Positions 1 through 5,386 of a stretch of DNA of 5,458 nt are shown one piece after another. A program made the translations under genes and the position numbers. Within the stretch, counting starts at the first letter, position 1, and every line of letters begins with the position of its first letter. The stretch comes from Clostridia bacterium (lineage in GTDB: Bacteria > Bacillota > Clostridia > UBA1381), in the NCBI GenBank assembly GCA_900751685.1, contig CAADSR010000182.1, positions 1 through 5,458 of the forward strand, in the 5' to 3' direction. The notes beneath the pieces were generated by a model. It had not been told where the DNA came from, searched no databases, and was given only the letters and a program-made list of their open reading frames with translations.

Positions 1-30
1 ATAAAAAAAGAAAAAAATAACCATATAGCG

Positions 31-59
31 CTTACATCTTTTGAGGGAAAATGCTCTCT
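31..59 (+). promoter_or_regulatory. putative alternative-sigma promoter of the holin gene
   Basis: CTTACA (31-36) and CTCTCT (54-59) are separated by exactly 17 bases. This nearly repeats the TTTACA-N17-CTCTTT arrangement before the sigma-factor gene at 673-701, with one mismatch in each hexamer. No good TATAAT-type -10 is present: a TTGAGG at 41-46 would pair only with ATAAGA at 64-69, which would start transcription inside or beyond the ribosome binding site. TTTACA is the -35 element I recall for TcdR/UviA/BotR-type sigma factors; this is from memory, not looked up. The implied leader is short, about 18 bases, with the ribosome binding site close to the transcript start. Confidence 0.45.
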
Positions 60-83
60 ACTGATAAGAGGAGATGAAGCAAA

Positions 84-503
84 ATGGGAAGTGAACTTTT
101 AGCAATAAAGGATTTTTTGGACCAGCTCAATATTAACGTCAATTTTATGGTCATTATTTTAGGAAGTGAGATCCTAATTGATTTTATTACGGGGATCGCA
201 AAGGGGTATAAGATCGACGAGGCGGTAAGCTCTTCCAAATTACGGAACGGAGGCTTTAAAAAAGCAGGGATCGCCCTGGTCGTTTTGCTGAGCTTTGAGC
301 TGAGCCAATTGTTTAATGATAAACACCTTTTGATTTATAATTGTACGTTGATTTATTACATTTATGCGGAATTGGTAAGCATTATTGAAAATTTGAACGC
401 TCTGGGCGTAAAATTACCGCCAATACTTTTAAAAATCATCCAGCATGTGGAATCGATTTCAAAGCATACCAAACAAGATTATGAGGATGAAGGAAGTATT
501 TAA
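84..503 (+). CDS. phage holin family protein (TcdE / Phage_holin_4 type)
   Basis: This 139-residue membrane protein probably oligomerises in the cytoplasmic membrane to make lesions that release an endolysin, toxin or bacteriocin. Three hydrophobic segments are visible, at about residues 20-38, 60-78 and 82-101. Between the first two lies the family's typical stretch: a D-x-x-TGI motif (residues 33-37), a paired serine region (SSS, 49-51), then a GGFKK basic turn (56-60). An E-x-x-SI-x-EN motif follows (96-103), then LPP (111-113) and a charged C-terminal tail (KHTKQDYEDE, about 127-136). This order matches the holin family that includes Clostridioides TcdE, and the length is normal for it. 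The ATG at 84 is preceded by GAGGAG (68-73), 10 bases away; an earlier ATG at 74 opens only six codons. The gene stands alone, ends in a strong terminator and is followed by a sigma-factor gene. No lysin or phage structural gene is in view, so a secretion role is as likely as a prophage remnant. Confidence 0.87.
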   Translation: MGSELLAIKDFLDQLNINVNFMVIILGSEILIDFITGIAKGYKIDEAVSSSKLRNGGFKKAGIALVVLLSFELSQLFNDKHLLIYNCTLIYYIYAELVSIIENLNALGVKLPPILLKIIQHVESISKHTKQDYEDEGSI

Positions 504-531
504 AAATAAAAAGTAGATTTGGTTTTTAGAC

Positions 532-557
532 AATTATTTTTACATTAAAAAATAATT
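532..557. repeat. AT-only inverted repeat
   Basis: Two perfect 10-bp arms, AATTATTTTT (532-541) and AAAAATAATT (548-557), flank a 6-base spacer just after the holin gene. The arms are pure A/T, so an RNA hairpin would be weak, and no T-run follows. It could be a minor 3'-end structure or simply a result of AT-rich composition. Confidence 0.35.
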
Positions 558-574
558 AAAACAAAGAATTATAG

Positions 575-628
575 AAACATCTTAAACGGATTGAAACAGG
601 TTTTCAATGCTGTTTAAGATGTTTTTTT
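575..628 (+). terminator. rho-independent terminator after the holin gene (two-tier hairpin)
   Basis: A perfect 13-bp stem, AAACATCTTAAAC (575-587) with GTTTAAGATGTTT (612-624), is followed by more T (T622-T628). Inside it sits a second stem, ATTGAAA (590-596) with TTTCAAT (602-608), closed by a 5-base loop. Only a small GG/GCT internal loop separates the two stems, so the RNA would fold into one long, nearly continuous hairpin. It lies 72 bases after the holin stop. It separates the holin transcript from the sigma gene, which must therefore have its own promoter. Confidence 0.87.
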
Positions 629-672
629 ATTTATCCACCGTGGTAAAAGTGAGAAACCACCTTTAAATAAAG

Positions 673-701
673 TTTACAATTTTTATAAATATCCTCTCTT
701 T
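673..701 (+). promoter_or_regulatory. putative autoregulated alternative-sigma promoter of the sigma-factor gene
   Basis: TTTACA (673-678) and CTCTTT (696-701) are separated by 17 bases. The -10 is not TATAAT-like, and the same layout occurs before the holin. To my recollection TTTACA with a CT/T-rich -10 is the pattern reported for clostridial group-5 (TcdR/UviA/BotR/TetR) sigma factors, which activate their own genes. A weak vegetative alternative overlaps it: TTTAAA (662-667), 16 bases, TATAAA (684-689), which could supply basal expression. A 9-bp inverted repeat (664-672 and 698-706) brackets the element. Confidence 0.5.
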
Positions 702-721
702 ATTTACAAAGGAGGGATTTT

Positions 722-1252
722 ATGTGTAAAGAAAAAAGCTTTTTACAGCTGGTGGAAGATATCAAGAAAAATGAGGAAGGCAGCTTATTGGAATTGATCC
801 AGCGGTTTATGCCGCTTATGAAAAAATATTCATTCAAATTGGACTACACGGAGGCAATCAGCGATTTGACGATCGATTTTATTTGTTTAGCACGCAAGCT
901 CCCTGACTTTGAAAAGGAAGGGCAGGTCGTAGGCTATATCCAGACTTCGATGTATCATTTTTATATCAAGCATGTGAAAGAGCGGATCCTGCTCCGGGAA
1001 AACGAATGTATCTATGACCCGGATATTATTAAAAATATGCCGGCTTTTTCAGAAGCAATGGATATAGATGGGATCAGCCTGCATATTGCTGTGAATAAGC
1101 TGCCCCGGCAGCAGCGCCAGGTCATTGAGTACAAGTATTTTAAATTGATGAGTGACCGGGAGATCGAACAGTGTATGGGGATTTCCAGGCAGACGGTTTT
1201 TAAATATAAGAAAAGAGCATTAGAGCGCTTAAAGCAAATGTTAAAAGAATAA
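722..1252 (+). CDS. small RNA polymerase sigma factor, TcdR/UviA/BotR-like (sigma-70 family, group 5-like)
   Basis: This 176-residue protein is predicted to bind core RNA polymerase and direct it to a small set of special promoters. Residues about 22-87 look like sigma region 2: LLELIQRFMPLMKKY, an acidic AISDLTIDFI stretch and a YIQTSMYHFYIK helix. Residues about 119-174 look like region 4: KLPRQQRQVIEYKYF (126-140), then a helix-turn-helix DREIEQCMGISRQTVFKYKK (145-164). The order of motifs, the length and the poorly conserved linker fit the clostridial toxin/bacteriocin sigma factors, which are about 180 residues; this assignment is from pattern, not alignment. The ATG at 722 has a near-perfect AAAGGAGGG site (708-716). 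The neighbouring TcdE-type holin and the shared non-canonical promoter support a joint role. Alternatives are an extracytoplasmic-function-like sigma or a phage late-gene activator. It ends just before a strong hairpin terminator. Confidence 0.78.
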   Translation: MCKEKSFLQLVEDIKKNEEGSLLELIQRFMPLMKKYSFKLDYTEAISDLTIDFICLARKLPDFEKEGQVVGYIQTSMYHFYIKHVKERILLRENECIYDPDIIKNMPAFSEAMDIDGISLHIAVNKLPRQQRQVIEYKYFKLMSDREIEQCMGISRQTVFKYKKRALERLKQMLKE

Positions 1253-1278
1253 GGAGGACAGGCCTTTAAGCTCACAAT

Positions 1279-1320
1279 AAAATGATGGCAGACACAAAAA
1301 AGTGCCTGCCATCATTTTTT
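1279..1320. terminator. terminator after the sigma gene, probably bidirectional
   Basis: A 13-bp stem, AAAATGATGGCAG (1279-1291) with CTGCCATCATTTT (1306-1318), is extended after one A/C mismatch by CAC/GTG (1293-1295 and 1302-1304) around an A-rich loop. Six T follow the GC part of the stem on the plus strand (1315-1320). Read on the minus strand, the same stem ends in TTTTATTG. It can therefore also stop the convergent AraC-family transcript, which has no better hairpin of its own. Confidence 0.9.
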
Positions 1321-1353
1321 ATTGACTGAATGATTGGTTCTATATTTTCCGTG

Positions 1354-1377
1354 GGGCGGGAGAGGGGCAGCCCGCCC
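1354..1377. repeat. GC-rich inverted repeat at the module boundary
   Basis: GGGCGGG (1354-1360) and CCCGCCC (1371-1377) form a perfect 7-bp stem with a 10-base loop, within an otherwise AT-rich gap between the convergent sigma and AraC genes. No T-run follows on either strand, so it is not a standard terminator, although it may stall transcripts or protect 3' ends. The rest of 1321-1399 shows nothing recognisable. Confidence 0.5.
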
Positions 1378-1399
1378 TGCATTGATCATTTTACCCTCT

Positions 1400-2236
1400 T
1401 TATTTAGAAGGTATTTTTTTTGCTTTACGAAATTCCCTTGGAGAGGTTTGATATACTTTTTGAAATACGCGGGACAGGTGGGAGTTGGAAGAAAAACCGG
1501 TTTGAGCCGCGATCTCTGTTAAGGTCATAGAGGTCTCCAAAAGCAGGTTATGCACTTTGGTCAGGCGGATGTTATACAGGTATTGGAGGAACGTCGCCCC
1601 TGTGGTGTTATGGAAAAGACGGCAAAAGTGGTATTTGCTCATATGCAGGATATCAGATATGGCGTCCAGGTCAATGTTTTCCTTGTAATGCTGGTCAATA
1701 TATTGGAGCGCCGTCACGATCTCCTCCGGCACGTCTTGTCCGCTTGTGATCCTGGAGGTCTTGGGCAGGCTGGACAGGAGCATGATAAGCTGGAATACGG
1801 CAGAGTATAAAAGCTTTTCCGAAAGGAGGCCTTTCTTTTTAGAATAGGATTCTATCTTTTGAAAGCAGCCGAATACATCCAGGGCTTCTTCCGGGTTTAA
1901 ATGCATGACGCAGGAATCCAGGGTTTCAAAGAGCAGGCGGATCTCTCCCTTTGTCAAAATACAAGCCAGGCTATCCGCGTGGAAATTGACCACATACCGT
2001 TCATAATAGTTTGAATCCCTACTTTCCGTGTAATGGATGTCAAAGGGTTTAAAGATGACCAGGTCACCCTGTTCCAGGGTATAACAAATATTGTTATGAA
2101 ACAATGACCGCCTGCCGGAGACTTGCAGATAGATTTCATAGGTATCGTGATAATGCTGGATCCTCATGTTATGGGGGTTATTGGTTTTTATGTAGTCAAT
2201 AAATAGGGTGTCGAATGGATGAAATGCAGTTTCCAA
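1400..2236 (-). CDS. AraC-family transcriptional regulator (cupin sensor plus double helix-turn-helix)
   Basis: This 278-residue protein is a sugar-responsive DNA-binding regulator. Residues about 20-90 form a cupin-like AraC ligand domain, with HYHDTYEIYLQVSGRR (28-43) followed by LEQGDLVIFKPFDIHYT (54-70). Residues about 175-273 are the AraC/XylS DNA-binding domain: a first helix-turn-helix around LDAISDILHMSKYHFCRLF (190-208), then a second with TEIAAQTGFSSNSHLSRVF (240-258) and the family signature YQTSPREFRK (262-271). The start is a TTG at 2236, chosen because GGGGGAG (2245-2251 on the complement) lies 8 bases upstream; the next in-frame ATG would delete 23 residues and part of the sensor. 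It is divergent from the GH28-uxaB operon, so it is probably its local activator, responding to galacturonate or a pectin fragment. The ligand is inferred only from neighbours. Confidence 0.92.
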   Translation of the reverse strand: METAFHPFDTLFIDYIKTNNPHNMRIQHYHDTYEIYLQVSGRRSLFHNNICYTLEQGDLVIFKPFDIHYTESRDSNYYERYVVNFHADSLACILTKGEIRLLFETLDSCVMHLNPEEALDVFGCFQKIESYSKKKGLLSEKLLYSAVFQLIMLLSSLPKTSRITSGQDVPEEIVTALQYIDQHYKENIDLDAISDILHMSKYHFCRLFHNTTGATFLQYLYNIRLTKVHNLLLETSMTLTEIAAQTGFSSNSHLSRVFQKVYQTSPREFRKAKKIPSK

Positions 2237-2258
2237 AAGTATTGCTCCCCCTTTTTTA

Positions 2259-2278
2259 AAGCTAAATTGAAGCTAAAT
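2259..2278. repeat. 9-bp direct repeat with 11-bp period, possible AraC operator
   Basis: AAGCTAAAT occurs at 2259-2267 and again at 2270-2278, so the copies fall on the same face of the helix. The pair lies between the predicted -10 (2289-2294) and the ribosome binding site of the AraC-type gene, in its leader. Tandem half-sites are normal for AraC proteins, and binding here would suit autorepression. No clear third copy is seen near the GH28 promoter. Confidence 0.4.
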
Positions 2279-2288
2279 ATCTATATTT

Positions 2289-2317
2289 ATCATATCACAC
2301 CTTTTATAAAATAGCAA
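2289..2317 (-). promoter_or_regulatory. vegetative promoter of the AraC-family gene
   Basis: On the complement strand TTGCTA (2317-2312), a 17-base spacer and TATGAT (2294-2289) form a good sigma-A promoter. A TG at 2297-2296 one base before the -10 makes it an extended -10. Transcription would start near 2282, giving a leader of about 45 bases. Confidence 0.7.
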
Positions 2318-2356
2318 TATTTAACCGGTAATGTATCAATCACGTCAATTTTTATA

Positions 2357-2385
2357 TAGTTTTTGTATTTCTTGCATGATATAAT
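2357..2385 (+). promoter_or_regulatory. promoter of the GH28-uxaB operon, extended -10 with poor -35
   Basis: A perfect TATAAT (2380-2385) is preceded by TG (2377-2378), giving an extended -10. The best -35 at 17-base spacing is TAGTTT (2357-2362), a poor match. A strong -10 with a weak -35 is typical of activator-dependent promoters, which fits an AraC-type protein bound just upstream (about 2318-2360). Transcription would start near 2392, 35 bases before the ATG. I see no convincing catabolite-response (cre) palindrome in the gap. Confidence 0.7.
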
Positions 2386-2426
2386 GAACCCATGCCCAAA
2401 ACATTAGATTTACGAAAGGAAGTTAT

Positions 2427-3992
2427 ATGGAGCATATGAACCAACAAGAAGAATTTATCCCACAAGAGCTAATGATTGCGCCGGGCGCACAGACTGGGGA
2501 AAGCATTGCAATATTGTGGAAGAAGCCTTTAAAGGCTGCTGAAATCAAAGAGTACCAGGTCCTGGTGGATGGGGAGGTCAAAGCGTCTACCCCCAATACA
2601 GATTATACGTGCACCGGGCTGGAAGCCGGGCGGGAATATCAGATCGAGGTGCGGTCCGTGTTAAAGGATGGGACGTTATCCGCTAAAACAGTGCCGGTCC
2701 GGAGCTGCACTAGATCTAAGCCGGAGCTATTTAATATTATAGAGTTTGGAGCGGTGGCAGACGGCAAGACTGTCAATACAGAAGCGATTCAAAAAGCAAT
2801 TGATGCCTGCACGGAGGGGGGCAAGGTATACATCCCTGCGGGGACCTTCTTATCTGGTGCGGTCTATCTAAAAAGCGGCATGACCCTTTATATTGAAGAA
2901 GGGGGAATCCTGCTTGGAAGCACCGACCCTTCGGACTATCCGCTGATGAAGTACCGCTTTGAAGGCCGGGAGGAAGTCTGCTATGCCAGCCTAGTCAACA
3001 CAAAAGAGGAGGCAACGTTGCGGGATATTATAATTGAGGGGCGTGGAACGATCGACGCCAATGGGAATATCCTTATAGGGCAGGAGCTTGCCGAAAACAA
3101 GGGCACCCGGGGCCGGGCTGTTTGTATGCGGAATGTGCAGGGGCTTTACCTCAAGGACATCACAGTGCGGCAGTCGCCTGCATGGTGTGTCCATTTGATT
3201 TATTGCAGGGATGTTAGTGTGAATCATGTCACGATACATACAAAATATGATGCCAATGGGAACCGGTATGGGAAAATTTATAACGGCGATGGTCTGGACC
3301 CGGATTCCTGCTCCAACGTAGCTATTTTTAACTGCGTTATTGCGAGCCAGGATGATTGTATCGCGGTCAAATCCGGCCGGGATGAGGAAGGCCGGGCCGT
3401 GGGAGTCCCCTGCCAGGATATACGGATCACAAATTGCACCTTTAAAAGCGGGTTTGGCGTGGCCGTCGGCAGTGAAATGTCCGGTGGGGTAAAAAATGTG
3501 CTAGTGCAGGATTGCAGGTTTGAGGATACTTACAGTGTTGCCAGTATTAAAGCGCCCCGGGGCCGGGGCGGCGTTATAGAAAATATCCGGTACGAGGATT
3601 GTGTACACCGCAACCGCAGTCAGGAGTTTGAGGATTGCAAATGGTTCCGGGGTGCCCTTTATGTTGACCAGTTTTACAGCCATGAGACGTTTGACCCGGA
3701 GAAAGAGGAAGCGTTTAGCGATGGGACGGCTGTTTTAAAAAATATTTGTTTTAAAAATATAACACTGGATACCAGTGCGGGCAATGCTATATTTTTAGCC
3801 GGACTTCCTGAAAGCCCCCTCCGGAATATCCGGATGGAGAAGATCCATGCTACAGGGAAATATGGGATGAAGGCGCAAAATATAGACGGGCTTACAATGC
3901 AGGAGGTTGAAGTAAAGGCTGGAGAAGGGGAAGCATTTTTCTTTCATCATATTGAAAACGGGGCATTGCCTCAAAATTTAATGGATTGCTGA
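2427..3992 (+). CDS. FN3-GH28 polygalacturonase-like glycoside hydrolase, cytoplasmic
   Basis: This 521-residue enzyme is predicted to cleave galacturonate-containing pectin fragments. Residues about 10-95 look like a fibronectin type III domain (ILWKKPLKAAEIKEYQVLVDG, LEAGREYQIEVRS). A short linker leads to the parallel beta-helix entry FNIIEFGAVADGKTVNTEAI (102-121). GH28 landmarks follow: NGDGLDPDS (286-294), QDDCIAVKSG (308-317), GFGVAVGSEMSGGV (342-355) and SIKAPRGRGG (373-382). The acidic residues D288, D309 and D310 are kept. The usual GHG is GFG (F343) and the usual RIK is SIK (S373). FN3-GH28 architecture is known in bacterial exopolygalacturonases. There is no signal peptide: the N-terminus is polar (MEHMNQQEEF), so it probably acts inside the cell on imported oligomers. 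The ATG at 2427 follows AAAGGAAG (2415-2422); an ATG at 2436 is possible. uxaB begins 14 bases after the stop, showing an operon. Exact substrate is uncertain; rhamnogalacturonan or unsaturated oligomers are alternatives. Confidence 0.9.
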   Translation: MEHMNQQEEFIPQELMIAPGAQTGESIAILWKKPLKAAEIKEYQVLVDGEVKASTPNTDYTCTGLEAGREYQIEVRSVLKDGTLSAKTVPVRSCTRSKPELFNIIEFGAVADGKTVNTEAIQKAIDACTEGGKVYIPAGTFLSGAVYLKSGMTLYIEEGGILLGSTDPSDYPLMKYRFEGREEVCYASLVNTKEEATLRDIIIEGRGTIDANGNILIGQELAENKGTRGRAVCMRNVQGLYLKDITVRQSPAWCVHLIYCRDVSVNHVTIHTKYDANGNRYGKIYNGDGLDPDSCSNVAIFNCVIASQDDCIAVKSGRDEEGRAVGVPCQDIRITNCTFKSGFGVAVGSEMSGGVKNVLVQDCRFEDTYSVASIKAPRGRGGVIENIRYEDCVHRNRSQEFEDCKWFRGALYVDQFYSHETFDPEKEEAFSDGTAVLKNICFKNITLDTSAGNAIFLAGLPESPLRNIRMEKIHATGKYGMKAQNIDGLTMQEVEVKAGEGEAFFFHHIENGALPQNLMDC

Positions 3993-3994
3993 TT

Positions 3995-4000
3995 GGAGAG
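3995..4000 (+). promoter_or_regulatory. ribosome binding site that fixes the uxaB start
   Basis: GGAGAG lies 6 bases before the ATG at 4007, ideal spacing. The longer in-frame reading from TTG at 3986 would overlap the GH28 stop and put this site inside the coding region, so the ATG at 4007 is preferred. Confidence 0.85.
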
Positions 4001-4006
4001 AATGAA

Positions 4007-5377
4007 ATGGAACAATTAAAAAGAAGCACGCCTGTAAAATTGACAGAGCGGGTGTTACAATTCGGGGAAGGAAATTTTTTGCGGGGTTTTGTGGATTGGA
4101 TGATCGACCGGCTCAACAAAGAAGCCGGGGGCGATTACGGCGTAGTTGTTGTACAGCCCCTGCCGCAGGGGATGATACCAGAGCTCAATGGGCAGGAGGG
4201 GCTTTACACGTTATATTTACGGGGGCTTTTGGATGGAAAGCCGACAGAAGAGACCAGGGTCGTAGAATGTATTACCCGTGGGATCGACCCGTATCAGGAT
4301 ACGGAAGGATTTTTTGCATGTGCCGCGAATCCGGAGCTGCGGTTTATTGTATCGAATACAACAGAGGCTGGGATCGAATATAAGAGCGGGCAAAGGGAGG
4401 GTGACTTTGCACACTCCACTTTTCCTGGAAGGCTTGCGATGTTTCTAAAGCGCCGGTATGACCTGGGCCTAAATGGGTTTATTCTTTTTCCTTGTGAGTT
4501 GATCGACAAAAACGGCGATGAATTGAAAGAATGTGTTTTAAAGTATGCGGCGGACTGGGGATACGGAGAAGGGTTTGTGAAATGGGTCCTTGAAGAAAAC
4601 CATTTTACCAATACCCTTGTAGACCGTATTGTCACAGGGTATCCCAGGGATGACGCAGAAAAAATAGAGAAGGCCTTTGGATATCACGATAAAATGATCG
4701 ATACAGCGGAGATCTTTCATCTGTGGGTCATTGAAGGGGACCGTCAGTATGCGGAGGAGATCCCTTTTCACCAATTAGGGCTGAATGTCCTGTGGACAGA
4801 CGATGTAACGCCTTATAAGAAGAGAAAAGTAAGGATCCTCAACGGTGCGCACACCATGATGGTCCTGGCGGCGCGGCTGGCAGGATTAGAAACGGTCCGG
4901 GAAGCCATGGAGGATGAACAGGTTTTTGCTTTTGCAAGGAAAGGGATCTATGAAGAGATCATCCCGACCCTGGGGCCGTCAAAGCACAAAACGGAACAAT
5001 TTGCAGATGATGTGATAGAACGTTTTAAAAATCCTTTTATCAATCATTACCTTTTAAGTATCGCGCTAAATTCCGTATCGAAATTTAAGGTCCGTGTTTT
5101 GCCGAGTATTCTTGGATACATGGAAGAATACAAAAAGGAGCCGGAGTGCCTGGTATTTTCATTAGCGGCTTTGATCCTATTTTATAGGACGGAAGAAGCC
5201 AAAGATGATGAGGAAGTCCTCCGCTTTATGAAAACGGCAGCAGTGAAAGACATTTTAAGCAGAAGTGACTATTGGGGGCAAGACCTTTCCATGCTGCTGC
5301 CTTCTGTGGAAAAGTATATCGCAATGGTTGAAAAAGAAGGCATCCGGTGCGTGATGCAGCAGGTTGCGGGAGCATAA
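4007..5377 (+). CDS. uxaB: tagaturonate reductase (altronate oxidoreductase)
   Basis: This 456-residue cytoplasmic enzyme reduces D-tagaturonate to D-altronate with NADH, the second step of the galacturonate isomerase pathway after uronate isomerase (UxaC) and before altronate dehydratase (UxaA). It belongs to the long-chain mannitol dehydrogenase family. The N-terminal nucleotide-binding region begins with VLQFGEGNFLRGFVDWMID (16-34), very typical of UxaB. The catalytic stretch KVRILNGAHTMM (274-285) carries K274, N279 and H282 with the family's K-x4-N-x2-H spacing. The C-terminal helical domain has FKNPFINHYLLSIALNSVSK (340-359). The length is slightly shorter than E. coli UxaB (about 480). 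It is co-transcribed with the upstream GH28 gene, so the two enzymes link oligomer cleavage to uronate catabolism. No terminator is seen after the stop, so the operon may continue, perhaps with uxaA or uxaC. No frameshift or missing key residue is apparent. Confidence 0.95.
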   Translation: MEQLKRSTPVKLTERVLQFGEGNFLRGFVDWMIDRLNKEAGGDYGVVVVQPLPQGMIPELNGQEGLYTLYLRGLLDGKPTEETRVVECITRGIDPYQDTEGFFACAANPELRFIVSNTTEAGIEYKSGQREGDFAHSTFPGRLAMFLKRRYDLGLNGFILFPCELIDKNGDELKECVLKYAADWGYGEGFVKWVLEENHFTNTLVDRIVTGYPRDDAEKIEKAFGYHDKMIDTAEIFHLWVIEGDRQYAEEIPFHQLGLNVLWTDDVTPYKKRKVRILNGAHTMMVLAARLAGLETVREAMEDEQVFAFARKGIYEEIIPTLGPSKHKTEQFADDVIERFKNPFINHYLLSIALNSVSKFKVRVLPSILGYMEEYKKEPECLVFSLAALILFYRTEEAKDDEEVLRFMKTAAVKDILSRSDYWGQDLSMLLPSVEKYIAMVEKEGIRCVMQQVAGA

Positions 5378-5386
5378 AGGCAGGCT

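Noticed and set aside
539..567. TTTACA at 539-544 after the holin gene as another alternative-sigma promoter
   Set aside because: No CT-rich -10 occurs at 16-18 bases; the hexamer is part of an AT-rich inverted repeat.
1282..1329. Fifteen-codon frame starting ATGATG after the sigma gene
   Set aside because: It is formed by the terminator hairpin itself and its only possible ribosome binding site is more than 20 bases away.
1354..1377. G-quadruplex in the G-rich stretch around 1353-1367
   Set aside because: Only three runs of three or more G are present on the strand; a simple hairpin explains the sequence better.
1334..1810. Plus-strand open frames at 1334-1522 and 1550-1810
   Set aside because: They lie wholly or mostly opposite the clearly coding AraC-family gene, lack good ribosome binding sites and show no recognisable protein features.
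3986..4006. TTG at 3986 as the uxaB start, giving overlap with the GH28 gene
   Set aside because: The seven extra residues are not typical of UxaB and GGAGAG is ideally placed for the ATG at 4007.
4203..4231. TTTACA-N17-CTTTTG inside uxaB, resembling the alternative-sigma promoter
   Set aside because: It lies deep in a coding region with no gene start after it on the same strand; such a match is expected by chance in several kilobases.
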